Positions 45,714-53,705 of a stretch of 64,000 nt of DNA are shown piece after piece. How positions within the stretch are numbered: the first letter of the stretch is position 1; the number at the start of each line of letters is the position of its first letter. The notes under the pieces were generated by a model, which worked only from the letters and a program-made list of their open reading frames with translations, made no database searches and had not been told where the DNA came from. The position numbers and the translations under genes were made by a program. This DNA comes from Mesorhizobium sp. STM 4661 (lineage in GTDB: Bacteria > Pseudomonadota > Alphaproteobacteria > Rhizobiales > Rhizobiaceae). The stretch covers positions 40,906-104,905 of the forward strand of contig NZ_CAAF010000087.1 of NCBI RefSeq assembly GCF_000359125.1, written 5' to 3'.

Positions 45714-47168
45714 ATGAGCGACAAGCCCAACCATCCGTATCCACCCATTGGCCTTCTCATAGATGGCGAATGGATCTACGACCGCCCGGCTCTTTGCGAT
45801 GTGGAAAATCCCAGCGATGAGTCCATCCTGGGCCAAGTGCCCAAGGCTACAGCGGAAGACCTTCAGAACGCTCTGGAATCGTCCGCGCGAGGTTTCGAGG
45901 TCTGGCGCAGAACACCTCCGACCGAGCGCGCGGCGATCATGCGCCGCGCGGCGGGTCTCGTTCGTGAGCGGGCGGCCGATATCGCGCCGATTTTTACGAT
46001 GGAACTCGGCAAGACGCTTTCAGAATCTCTCGCCGAGATCGAAAGATCGGCCACGTTTCTCGACTGGGACGCGGAAGAAATCCGGCGCCTGTATGGCCGC
46101 ATCGTTCCCACAGACCCGCCTATACAACAGTTTGTGGTGCGCGAGCCGATCGGCCCTGTCGCAGCTTTCACGCCTTGGAACGTGCCGATGAGCGCACCGT
46201 CGCGAAAGATCAGCGCATCGTTGGCGGCAGGATGTTCCGTTATTCTCAAGCCTGCGGAAGAGACACCGGCGACAGCATGTCTTTTCGCCCAATGCTTCCT
46301 CGATGCCGGCTTGCCCAAGGGCGTCTTGAATGTGGTCTTCGGCGATCCGGACGAAGTTTCCCGCACTCTCGTGCTTTCCCCGATAACCCGCCTCGTCACC
46401 CTGACTGGATCGATCAACGTCGGGAAACATCTGACGCGGCTCGCCGCCGAGACGATGAAGCCGGTCCTGATGGAATTGGGCGGACATGCCCCGGTGCTGG
46501 TGGATGAGAACGTTGATCCCGACTCGATCGCCCAGCTGGCCGTGAACTGGAAATACCGGATGGCGGGCCAGTTCTGCTCCGCGCCCTCCCGGTTCTTGGT
46601 TCACCGCTCGGTCTACAGCGATTTCGTCGAGAGCCTCGCTTCCAAGGCGAGCAAACTTGTAGTCGGAGACGGGTTCGCTAAAGACACGCAAATGGGGCCG
46701 GTCGCCAATCGCCGTCGTCTGGACGCGATGTCCGGTCTGGTCGAGGACGCGGTCGCACACGGCGCGCGGGTGGTCACAGGCGGCCAGCGCGTCGGTAACC
46801 GCGGTTGGTTCTATGCCCCCACTGTTCTTGCGGACGTGCCTCTGGACGCAAGGATCATGAAAGAGGAGCCGTTCGGCCCGCTCTCCCCCTGCGCTCCCGT
46901 CGATTCCATGGATGAGGCGCTTTCGATCAGCAACAGTCTCGACATGGGTCTGGCCGCGTTCGTGTTCACAAATTCGATGGAGCGCGCGGACCACCTCTGC
47001 CGCGAACTGCAGGTCGGCTCTGTCGCGCTCAACGTGTTTACCAGCCCCGGGGCGGATGCTCCCTTCGGCGGATATCGCGAGAGCGGTATCGGCAGGGAAG
47101 GCGGACCGGAGATGTGGAACAGCTACACAGTCGCCAAAACGATTGCTGAAAGGCGTGTGCGGGTCTAG
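45714..47168 (+). CDS. aldehyde dehydrogenase family protein
   Basis: The 484-residue aldehyde dehydrogenase has the glutamate motif LMELGGHAPV and the cysteine motif AGQFCSAPSRF, plus the end motif PFGGYRESGIGREGG. It resembles succinate-semialdehyde or glycolaldehyde-type dehydrogenases in length. It follows the 2-hydroxyacid dehydrogenase, and the LysR at 47207 follows it after a hairpin. A role in oxidising an aldol-cleavage aldehyde is likely. Confidence 0.87.
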   Translation: MSDKPNHPYPPIGLLIDGEWIYDRPALCDVENPSDESILGQVPKATAEDLQNALESSARGFEVWRRTPPTERAAIMRRAAGLVRERAADIAPIFTMELGKTLSESLAEIERSATFLDWDAEEIRRLYGRIVPTDPPIQQFVVREPIGPVAAFTPWNVPMSAPSRKISASLAAGCSVILKPAEETPATACLFAQCFLDAGLPKGVLNVVFGDPDEVSRTLVLSPITRLVTLTGSINVGKHLTRLAAETMKPVLMELGGHAPVLVDENVDPDSIAQLAVNWKYRMAGQFCSAPSRFLVHRSVYSDFVESLASKASKLVVGDGFAKDTQMGPVANRRRLDAMSGLVEDAVAHGARVVTGGQRVGNRGWFYAPTVLADVPLDARIMKEEPFGPLSPCAPVDSMDEALSISNSLDMGLAAFVFTNSMERADHLCRELQVGSVALNVFTSPGADAPFGGYRESGIGREGGPEMWNSYTVAKTIAERRVRV

Positions 47169-47182
47169 AAACCAGAAGGCGT

Positions 47183-47200
47183 CGCCCGCGTTGGCGGGCG
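47183..47200 (+). terminator. hairpin between ALDH and LysR 3
   Basis: CGCCCGC pairs with GCGGGCG around a 4-base loop in the 38-base gap before the LysR start. No T-run follows. It may lower read-through into the regulator. Confidence 0.45.
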
Positions 47201-47206
47201 CGAATT

Positions 47207-48160
47207 GTGTCGGTGCTATTGGAAATCGATCCTAAGAAATTGCTATACTTTGCCACTGTCATCGAACAGGGCAGCCTCAATCGCGCCGCGAAATTGCTCA
47301 GCGTTTCCCAACCCGCCTTGTCCACCTCCATGAACAGGCTCGAGGCGGAACTGGGAATGCAGCTGATCGAGCGCGGTCCCAAGGGCATCGTGACAACGAG
47401 AAGCGGGGATATTCTTTACTGCCACGCAAGGGTAATCCGCGAGGAAGTGGAGCTCGCCGAACGAGATCTCTTGAACTCGCTAGATGTTCACAACGAGGCG
47501 ATCAGGCTGGGAAGCCTGCCCAGCCTGGCGAGCAAGATCGTGCCGATGGCCATGCGAAAATGGCGCGACGCACATCAAGACGGACAGTTGCAGGTCGTCG
47601 AAAATGCTCAGGTTGACCTTCTGATCGGATTGCTGCGCCGGGACTTTGACTTCGTGGTCGGGTTCACCGAGGTTTTCGACATGCTGGACGGGTTGCGCCA
47701 GAGGGTTTTGTTTCGGGATACCCTGCGTGTCATCGCTCGAGTGGATCACCCGTTGCGAAAGTCGGAAAACCTGACATGGGAGCAGCTCGTTCAGTACCCG
47801 TGGATAAGCCCCACATCCCGCCGCACGCACACCGTCCTCGACCACATCTTGAAAACCATGAACCTAGCACTTCCTAGCCAGGTGACCGTGTGCGGGTCAG
47901 TTTCGCTCCTAAAGTCGTTGGTGGCCGAGACCGACCATATAGCCTTGCTCCCGGCCCATGCTGTTCATGAGGAGATTGCCGAACAACGCCTGCTTCCGCT
48001 TGCGTTCGACGATCCCGTGCTCAGCCGCGACATCGCCGTCTTTTTTCGGGAAGGCTACCAAATGGACCAGCCGCGAAAGGATCTGGTTACCTGCATCGCG
48101 GAAGTTGGCTTGGAGCTCTGCCACGACCACAACGGGCATCAGGACGTTCGTCACGTTTAA
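47207..48160 (+). CDS. LysR family transcriptional regulator (paralogue 3)
   Basis: The 317-residue LysR protein starts with GTG and has the helix-turn-helix at residues 8-38 (EQGSLNRAAKLLSVSQPALS) and an effector domain with the same blocks as the LysR proteins at 7571 and 15632 (YCHAR, LPSLASK, GLLRRDFDFVVGFTE, GLRQRVLFRD). It lies after the SDR-lactonase-2HADH-ALDH run, and is convergent with the bicupin gene. The site at 49302-49316 lies downstream of that gene's start. Confidence 0.88.
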   Translation: MSVLLEIDPKKLLYFATVIEQGSLNRAAKLLSVSQPALSTSMNRLEAELGMQLIERGPKGIVTTRSGDILYCHARVIREEVELAERDLLNSLDVHNEAIRLGSLPSLASKIVPMAMRKWRDAHQDGQLQVVENAQVDLLIGLLRRDFDFVVGFTEVFDMLDGLRQRVLFRDTLRVIARVDHPLRKSENLTWEQLVQYPWISPTSRRTHTVLDHILKTMNLALPSQVTVCGSVSLLKSLVAETDHIALLPAHAVHEEIAEQRLLPLAFDDPVLSRDIAVFFREGYQMDQPRKDLVTCIAEVGLELCHDHNGHQDVRHV

Positions 48161-48305
48161 TCGCCGTTGAGATCTTGGGGCCAATTAAAGCCTTCCAGGG
48201 AACCCCAGTCCCTGGCGGACGGCAACGTCTTTCAGTGTGCGGGATATCATCCGCCCATCTCCGCCCGGCAATGCGCTAACCTTGGCCCCCGGCAATCGGG
48301 AGTGA

Positions 48306-48329
48306 ACCCGCCGACTTTGGGCGGCGGGT
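48306..48329. terminator. bidirectional hairpin between LysR 3 and the bicupin
   Basis: ACCCGCCG pairs with CGGCGGGT around an 8-base loop. It lies between two convergent genes and should limit read-through on both strands. Confidence 0.5.
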
Positions 48330-48351
48330 ACGTTGTTGCACCATGGATGGA

Positions 48352-49191
48352 TCAGAACTTCGGCAACGTTACAACGAAAAACAGCGATTCTTCGTTGGCC
48401 TTTATGTCGACCGGAGCGTCCGACGGGGTTAATTCCAGCGCTGTCTTGTCGCCGTACGTCTTGCCTTCGACCGTGATGTTCCCCTTGCTCATGAAAAGCA
48501 CGTCGACCTGAGACCGCGATCCCGTATTGTATGTCGCCCCGGCTTCGACCTTGATGAAGCTCATCTTGGTGTTGCGTTCTGTGAACGTGCCCAAAAGCTT
48601 CGAGTACACACCTGGCCTTCCCGTTTCGATCCAATCGTACGAGTCTGGATCCATCATGATGACATCGTCATACCGCGGCTTGGCGAGGACCATCTTCCTT
48701 CCGGTCGCTTCTTCGTAGCAAGCGGCCGCGCCATCCATATTGTGCTTTTGGCCCTTTTCATCCACCCAGGTGAAAACGCCGCTCTTGAATTCGCCTTTTG
48801 CCTTCAGAGCCTCATTGGCTGCTTCCCGCCGGGGTGTGCTCAGGAAGCCCGCGCCGCTGGCACCACCGAACTGTATGACCATCATTTCCAGCCCCTCGGG
48901 CCGATCCTGCGGACCGTAATGCACGCTCTCAGGAAAATACGCCACCGAACCCTCGTCCATGATCTTGTGAGGAGCTGCCGGATACCTGCCCTTCAGCACG
49001 TAGCGGATCTGATCAAAGTTATGGCGGTGACGGGGCGTGCCCCAGCCGCCTGATCCCGTCAGGCCGACATTCAGCAGATAGTTGTTGGGGGAATCGTCAT
49101 CGCCCTGCAGGAGAAACTTCTGGTCGAGCTTGCCGTCTCTCATCGAACCGACCGCGCCACCCTCGGCTGTTGCAAATTCTCCGATACGCAT
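48352..49191 (-). CDS. bicupin-like protein of unknown function
   Basis: The 279-residue protein has two cupin-like halves. The first is GGWGTPRHRHNFDQIRYVLKGRYP followed by EGSVAYFPESVHYGPQD, with three histidines and a Glu-type metal site region. The second near residue 205 is FTERNTKMSFIKVEAGATYNTGSRSQVDVLFMSKGNITVEGKTY, which lacks the histidines. It may be a sugar-binding or isomerase-type cupin. ATG 49191 has GAGAGGAG upstream; a longer frame to 49290 has no homology. It diverges from the aldolase at 49444 with a LysR-box-like site between. Its exact reaction is unknown. Confidence 0.7.
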   Translation of the reverse strand: MRIGEFATAEGGAVGSMRDGKLDQKFLLQGDDDSPNNYLLNVGLTGSGGWGTPRHRHNFDQIRYVLKGRYPAAPHKIMDEGSVAYFPESVHYGPQDRPEGLEMMVIQFGGASGAGFLSTPRREAANEALKAKGEFKSGVFTWVDEKGQKHNMDGAAACYEEATGRKMVLAKPRYDDVIMMDPDSYDWIETGRPGVYSKLLGTFTERNTKMSFIKVEAGATYNTGSRSQVDVLFMSKGNITVEGKTYGDKTALELTPSDAPVDIKANEESLFFVVTLPKF

Positions 49192-49300
49192 CTTCTCACT
49201 CCTCTCGTCTTCGGGACCAAACCGTCGGCTCCAGGACCGAACTGTCGGTCCCCAGATAAACCCAAACCGGGGGGTCTCGGTATCCTCCAATTTCGGCAGC

Positions 49301-49317
49301 TATAACATCACGTTATT
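49301..49317. promoter_or_regulatory. LysR-box-like inverted repeat (site 10)
   Basis: ATAAC-N5-GTTAT (49302-49316) is a perfect inverted repeat in the divergent gap between the bicupin (49191) and the aldolase (49444). It is 111 bases from one start and 128 from the other. Confidence 0.6.
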
Positions 49318-49443
49318 CCGGGTGGGGTCTCGGAGGGCGTAAGGACTTGATAAGCGTAAGTGTTGACTGCAAAACCTAAGGCACCGCCTGAACGGGCGAA
49401 TTAAAGCAACTCGCGATCTGTTCGCGAGTCTTCTGGATCGACC

Positions 49444-50232
49444 ATGTTCAATTTGGAAACGCCCTCGAAGAACCTTACGAAATCCAAGATGGATTCAGGC
49501 GGAGTGGCCGTCGGAATGGTTGTACGACTGATGCGCGGTGTCGAGATCGCCGCTATCGCCAAGAGTGCGGGCTTCGATTGCCTCTACATAGACCTGGAGC
49601 ACTGCAGCTTTTCGCTTGAGACAGTCAGTCAGATCAGTCTAACGGCAACCGCGCTGGGCGTGACACCATTGGTTCGCGTCCCCGGTATCAACAAGACCGA
49701 AATCGGCCGGGTTTTGGAAACAGGCGCCCAGGGCGTGATCGTACCCCATGTGGAAAACCGGGCCGAGGCGGAGGAAATCGTGGATGCCTCCCGTTTCCCC
49801 CCGCGCGGAAGTCGCTCTCTGCTCGCGACCAATGCCCATACTCTCTTCCGTGGCGGGCCTGCGGCCGAGGTCATGGAGGACATGGAAGAGGCGACGCTGG
49901 TCGTCGGCATGATCGAATCCGCGATAGCGGTCGAGAACTCCGACGATATCGCGTCGGTCGATGGAATGGACATGCTGTTGGTCGGCACCAACGACCTTTG
50001 CAACTCCTTTGGGGTTCCCGGTGAACTGGATCACCCGCGGGTACGCGAGGCGTACGAGCATGTGGCGGCGGTTTGTAGGGCAAGGGGCAAGCATCTCGGG
50101 GTTGGAGGACTGAATTCTCGCCCGGAACTCGCCAAGGAAATGATCCGTCTGGGGGGACGCTACGTGTCCGCGGGAAGCGATACGGGTTTCCTGATGAGTG
50201 CCGCGACCGCGACCGCCCGGTTGTTCCGATGA
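49444..50232 (+). CDS. HpcH/HpaI aldolase family protein (copy 2)
   Basis: The 262-residue class II aldolase matches copy 1 at 19544 in length and sequence: RLMRGVEIAAIAKSAGFDCLYID, EHCSFSLETVSQ, GAQGVIVPHVENRAEA and the metal region MIESAIAVENSDDIASVDGMDMLLVGTNDL. It would cleave a 2-keto-3-deoxy sugar acid to pyruvate and an aldehyde. It begins the operon that continues with SDR, aldehyde dehydrogenase and the L-threonate-type genes. The start at 49444 has no strong ribosome site, but it matches the paralogue. Confidence 0.85.
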   Translation: MFNLETPSKNLTKSKMDSGGVAVGMVVRLMRGVEIAAIAKSAGFDCLYIDLEHCSFSLETVSQISLTATALGVTPLVRVPGINKTEIGRVLETGAQGVIVPHVENRAEAEEIVDASRFPPRGSRSLLATNAHTLFRGGPAAEVMEDMEEATLVVGMIESAIAVENSDDIASVDGMDMLLVGTNDLCNSFGVPGELDHPRVREAYEHVAAVCRARGKHLGVGGLNSRPELAKEMIRLGGRYVSAGSDTGFLMSAATATARLFR

Positions 50233-50317
50233 CATTTTGGACCGCGGCATTCTGCGGTCCAAGCATTCTTCGATCCGCCGGCCCCTGGTTGGCCGCGCTC
50301 TTACTGGAGGAAAGCCC

Positions 50318-51145
50318 GTGACTGTTGGAACTGCCGAACAAATTGCTCCAGAAATCGAGGTTCCAGCAGAGGCGCGCAACTTCAGCGTAGAGGACCGTGT
50401 CGTCATCGTGACCGGTGCGGGCCAGGGGATCGGCCGCGAACTGGCACGCCAGTTCGCCGCGGCGGGTGCAATCCCCGTCATCGCTGACCTTGGCCTCGAG
50501 AACGCGCAGTCAGTGGCGAAGGAGATCACGGCCTCGGGAGGCAAAGCCCTCCCGCTGGTCGTGGACGTGGCCAAGAAGGACTCGGTTGACGAGATGGTAG
50601 CGGCGACGTTGGCCAAATTCGGCCGCGTGGATGTCCTGATCAACAACGCCTCGCTTTTTTCCAACCTGGCTAAACGTCCTTTCGACCAGATTCCGCAGGC
50701 CGAATGGCAAAGGGTGATGGACGTCAACATCAACGGGGTGTTCTTCTGCTCCTCCGCGGTCGTCGGCAGCATGCGCAAAAACCGTTTCGGTCGCATTATC
50801 AACATTTCGTCGGACTCGGTGCATCGCGGAACCAAGAACTACCTCCATTACGTCACGTCCAAGTCGGCGCTGATCGGCATGACGAACTCCCTGGCCCGCG
50901 AACTCGGGGCTGAAGGAATCACGGTGAACTGCATCCGGCCCGGCACTGTGGCGACGGAAGTCGCCGAGCGCGCCGCCAGCCTCACTCCGGAAGTCCGTCA
51001 GCGCAATATCGACCTCCAGTGCATCCCGAGAACCATCGTGCCCTCCGATCTCGCTGGCCTCGCGATGTTCCTTTCAACACCTGCGGCCTCCTTCATTACC
51101 GGGCAGACAATCGCCTGCGACGGTGGGTACACCCACAGCTTCTAA
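50318..51145 (+). CDS. SDR family oxidoreductase (aldolase-linked, copy 2)
   Basis: The 275-residue SDR has TGAGQGIGRELARQF, NNAS, and YVTSK in NYLHYVTSKSALIGMTNSLARELG, ending FITGQTIACDGGYTHS. It is a near duplicate of the SDR at 20348, and each follows an HpcH/HpaI aldolase. I chose the GTG at 50318 because GGAGG precedes it and it yields the same kind of N-terminal arm as the paralogue. A longer frame overlapping the aldolase has no homology. Confidence 0.83.
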   Translation: MTVGTAEQIAPEIEVPAEARNFSVEDRVVIVTGAGQGIGRELARQFAAAGAIPVIADLGLENAQSVAKEITASGGKALPLVVDVAKKDSVDEMVAATLAKFGRVDVLINNASLFSNLAKRPFDQIPQAEWQRVMDVNINGVFFCSSAVVGSMRKNRFGRIINISSDSVHRGTKNYLHYVTSKSALIGMTNSLARELGAEGITVNCIRPGTVATEVAERAASLTPEVRQRNIDLQCIPRTIVPSDLAGLAMFLSTPAASFITGQTIACDGGYTHSF

Positions 51146-51166
51146 CGGCCGGAGGCGGAGAGTGTT

Positions 51167-52621
51167 ATGAAACATTATGGCAAACTGTACATCGACGGGG
51201 CATGGGTGGATCCTTCGACCCCCGGCCAGAAACCTCTCGTCGATCCGTTCACCGAGGAGCCGTTCGCTACAGTCGCCACTGGCGGCAACGCGGAAGATGT
51301 CGACAAAGCCGCCAGAGCGGCACGCGGGGCATTCGCTGCATATTCTGAGACTTCTCTCCAAGAGAGGATGTCGCTCATCGACAGTATCATCGCGGCTTAC
51401 GAAGAGCGCGCCGACGATATCGCGGAGGCGATGGCCCGAGAGGTCGGCATTCCGGTAAGCGCCAAGGCGCAAGTGACAGGTCCGGTCGGCCATATCAAAG
51501 TGGCGCGCGATCTGCTCAAGACCTACAGGTTCGAGACCCACATCGGTGATACAATCGTACGGCGTGAGCCTATCGGTGTATGCGCCCTCATTTCACCGTG
51601 GAACTGGCCCACGCAGACTCCGGTCATCAAGGCCATTTACGGCATTGCAGCCGGGTGCACCATGGTGCTCAAGCCGTCGGACGCTTCCCCGGTCAGTGCC
51701 GTCATCCTGGCGGAGATCTTCGAGAAGGCGGGCGTTCCGAAGGGCGTTTTCAACCTCGTTATCGGGCGCGGTAGCGTCGTCGGCGAAGCCATGTCCAGGC
51801 ATCCCGAGATAGATATGATATCGTTCACCGGCTCCACCCGGGCGGGCGCGCGGGTGGGTGAGGCCGCCGCGCAGACCATCAAGCGGACATCGCTGGAACT
51901 TGGCGGCAAGTCGGCCAACATCGTCCTTATGGATGCGGACCTCGAGAGGGCGGCACGCTGGAACATCCAGCGTTGCTTCTTCAACACCGGGCAGTCCTGC
52001 CACGCGCCGAGCCGCATGCTGGTGCATGAAAGCCAAATTGAAACGGTATTGCCTTATCTGGCGGATGAAGTCGCAAAATACAAACTTGGAGATCCGCGCG
52101 ACCCCGCCACGACAATGGGACCTGTGGTCAACAAGGCGCAGTACGACAGCATCCAGAACTACATCCAGTCCGGGCTGGACGAAGGCGCGCGTCTGGTGTG
52201 CGGCGGTCCGGGCAAGCCTGACGGCGTCAACCAAGGCTTCTTCGTGAGGCCCACAGTCTTCGCGGACGTCATGCCAGAAATGACGATCGCCAGGGACGAA
52301 ATCTTCGGGCCGGTCCTGGCGGTGATGCCCTACACGACGGAAGAGGAGGCGCTCCGGATCGCCAACGATTCTCCCTACGGTCTCGGTGGCTACGTCTTCG
52401 GCGCAGACCGGAAGAAAGCCTATGAATTTTCCAGCAGCCTCAAGGCGGGACGCATCTGCTTCAACGGAGCGGCTACCAACTCCTACAGCCCCATGGGCGG
52501 ATACAAGGAGTCTGGCATTGGCCGTTCCATGGGCGCCGTCGGTCTCGAGGAATATCTCGAGATCAAGTCGGTCTACGGCTTCGAAGAGGAGGCGGGCCAA
52601 CTGCCCGAATTCATCCGGTGA
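51167..52621 (+). CDS. aldehyde dehydrogenase family protein
   Basis: The 484-residue aldehyde dehydrogenase has SLELGGKSAN and the cysteine motif GQSCHAPSRM. Its end motif is SPMGGYKESGIGRSMG. A purine-rich run with GGAGGCGGAGAG precedes the ATG. It follows the aldolase and SDR by short gaps, so it likely oxidises the aldehyde product of the aldolase, for example a glycolaldehyde or lactaldehyde. Confidence 0.87.
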   Translation: MKHYGKLYIDGAWVDPSTPGQKPLVDPFTEEPFATVATGGNAEDVDKAARAARGAFAAYSETSLQERMSLIDSIIAAYEERADDIAEAMAREVGIPVSAKAQVTGPVGHIKVARDLLKTYRFETHIGDTIVRREPIGVCALISPWNWPTQTPVIKAIYGIAAGCTMVLKPSDASPVSAVILAEIFEKAGVPKGVFNLVIGRGSVVGEAMSRHPEIDMISFTGSTRAGARVGEAAAQTIKRTSLELGGKSANIVLMDADLERAARWNIQRCFFNTGQSCHAPSRMLVHESQIETVLPYLADEVAKYKLGDPRDPATTMGPVVNKAQYDSIQNYIQSGLDEGARLVCGGPGKPDGVNQGFFVRPTVFADVMPEMTIARDEIFGPVLAVMPYTTEEEALRIANDSPYGLGGYVFGADRKKAYEFSSSLKAGRICFNGAATNSYSPMGGYKESGIGRSMGAVGLEEYLEIKSVYGFEEEAGQLPEFIR

Positions 52622-52811
52622 CAGCGGTGGGGTCCGCGGCAGGAGCGTCGTCCTGCGAGCCGAAGACGGAAGGATGCCAGTGCGGCACGGGTACGTGCTC
52701 GCGGACGTTCTCCTGGTTTCCGCCAGGCGACGGAATGCTACCGGTGCGCTTGCCGATCGGTTTAGACCACAAAGCGTCCGACACGTTCGGTCATGGAATG
52801 GAGCGCAAGCA

Positions 52812-53705
52812 ATGAACGTCGGTGTCGTCGGACTGGGCTCCATGGGGTATGGGATCGCCGCGTCGCTCCTCCGGGCGGGGCATAGCGTTTTCGGCGCTGA
52901 CATCAACCCGGAAGCGATTAAGCGCTTGCGCTCCGAAGGGGCCTCAGAGGGCGATGCTTCATCCGCCGCTTCCGAACTCGAGGCGCTGATGGTTGTGGTG
53001 CTGAACGCCGCGCAGGCCGAAGAAGTCCTCTTTGGCGATCGTGGTTTGGTAGCCAGGCTTTCCCCGGCATCCGTCGTTGTGCTGTGCGTCACCGTCGCCC
53101 CGGACTACGCGCGCAATGTCGCCCGGCGATGCGGCGACCGGGGTGTGCACTTTCTCGATGCGCCGATCTCAGGTGGCTCCGTCAAGGCCGCGCAGGGCAA
53201 GCTGTCGGTTATGGCTTCAGGCACGCCGGAAGCATTCGCCGCCGCGCGCCCGGCTCTGGATGCGATGGCGGAAAACGTGTTCGAGGTCGGTGACAAGGCG
53301 GGCGCTGGCTCTGCCATGAAGGCCGTCAACCAGCTGCTTGCAGGCACCCACATCGCGGTGATGGCCGAGGCCATCACCTTTGGGATGACGCAGGGGATCG
53401 ATCCAGCCACTTTCCTGAAGGTCATTCCGAATTGCGCCGGCACGAGCTGGATGCTCGAGAACCGAGCGCCGCATATCGCAGCCGGCGACTACACGCCCCA
53501 TTCCGCCGTCGATATCTGGCTCAAGGACCTCGGAATTGTCCTGGACGTCGCGCGCTTGTCCAAGTTCTCCGCGCCTGTCACGGCGGCGGCGCTTCAGCAA
53601 TTCGTCGCAGCTTCTGGCATGGGGCTCGGACGCGAGGACGACGCCGCAGTGGCCAAGGTCTACGCACGGAATGCTGGCCTCACGCTGCCGGAGAAGGGCG
53701 CGTGA
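52812..53705 (+). CDS. ltnD: probable L-threonate dehydrogenase (LtnD-like)
   Basis: The 297-residue 3-hydroxyisobutyrate-dehydrogenase-type protein resembles E. coli LtnD (YgbJ) as I recall it: GLGSMGYGIAASLLRAGHSVFGADIN, LNAAQAEEVLFG, DAPISGGSVKAAQGKLSVMASG, lysine in AMKAVNQLLAGTHIA, and DYTPHSAVDIWLKDLGIVLD with EDDAAVAKV at the end. LtnD oxidises L-threonate to 2-oxo-tetronate. It is followed by OtnK, OtnC and OtnI, the same set as in the E. coli pathway. The TGA overlaps the next ATG. The start is at 52812; an upstream frame overlapping ALDH is not real. Confidence 0.85.
   Translation: MNVGVVGLGSMGYGIAASLLRAGHSVFGADINPEAIKRLRSEGASEGDASSAASELEALMVVVLNAAQAEEVLFGDRGLVARLSPASVVVLCVTVAPDYARNVARRCGDRGVHFLDAPISGGSVKAAQGKLSVMASGTPEAFAAARPALDAMAENVFEVGDKAGAGSAMKAVNQLLAGTHIAVMAEAITFGMTQGIDPATFLKVIPNCAGTSWMLENRAPHIAAGDYTPHSAVDIWLKDLGIVLDVARLSKFSAPVTAAALQQFVAASGMGLGREDDAAVAKVYARNAGLTLPEKGA

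Noticed and set aside
51593..53092. A 499-codon open frame on the minus strand over the aldehyde dehydrogenase and LtnD-like genes
   Set aside because: It lies antisense to two well-supported genes, shows no family motifs, and is Arg/Asp-rich as expected for the complement of GC-rich coding DNA.
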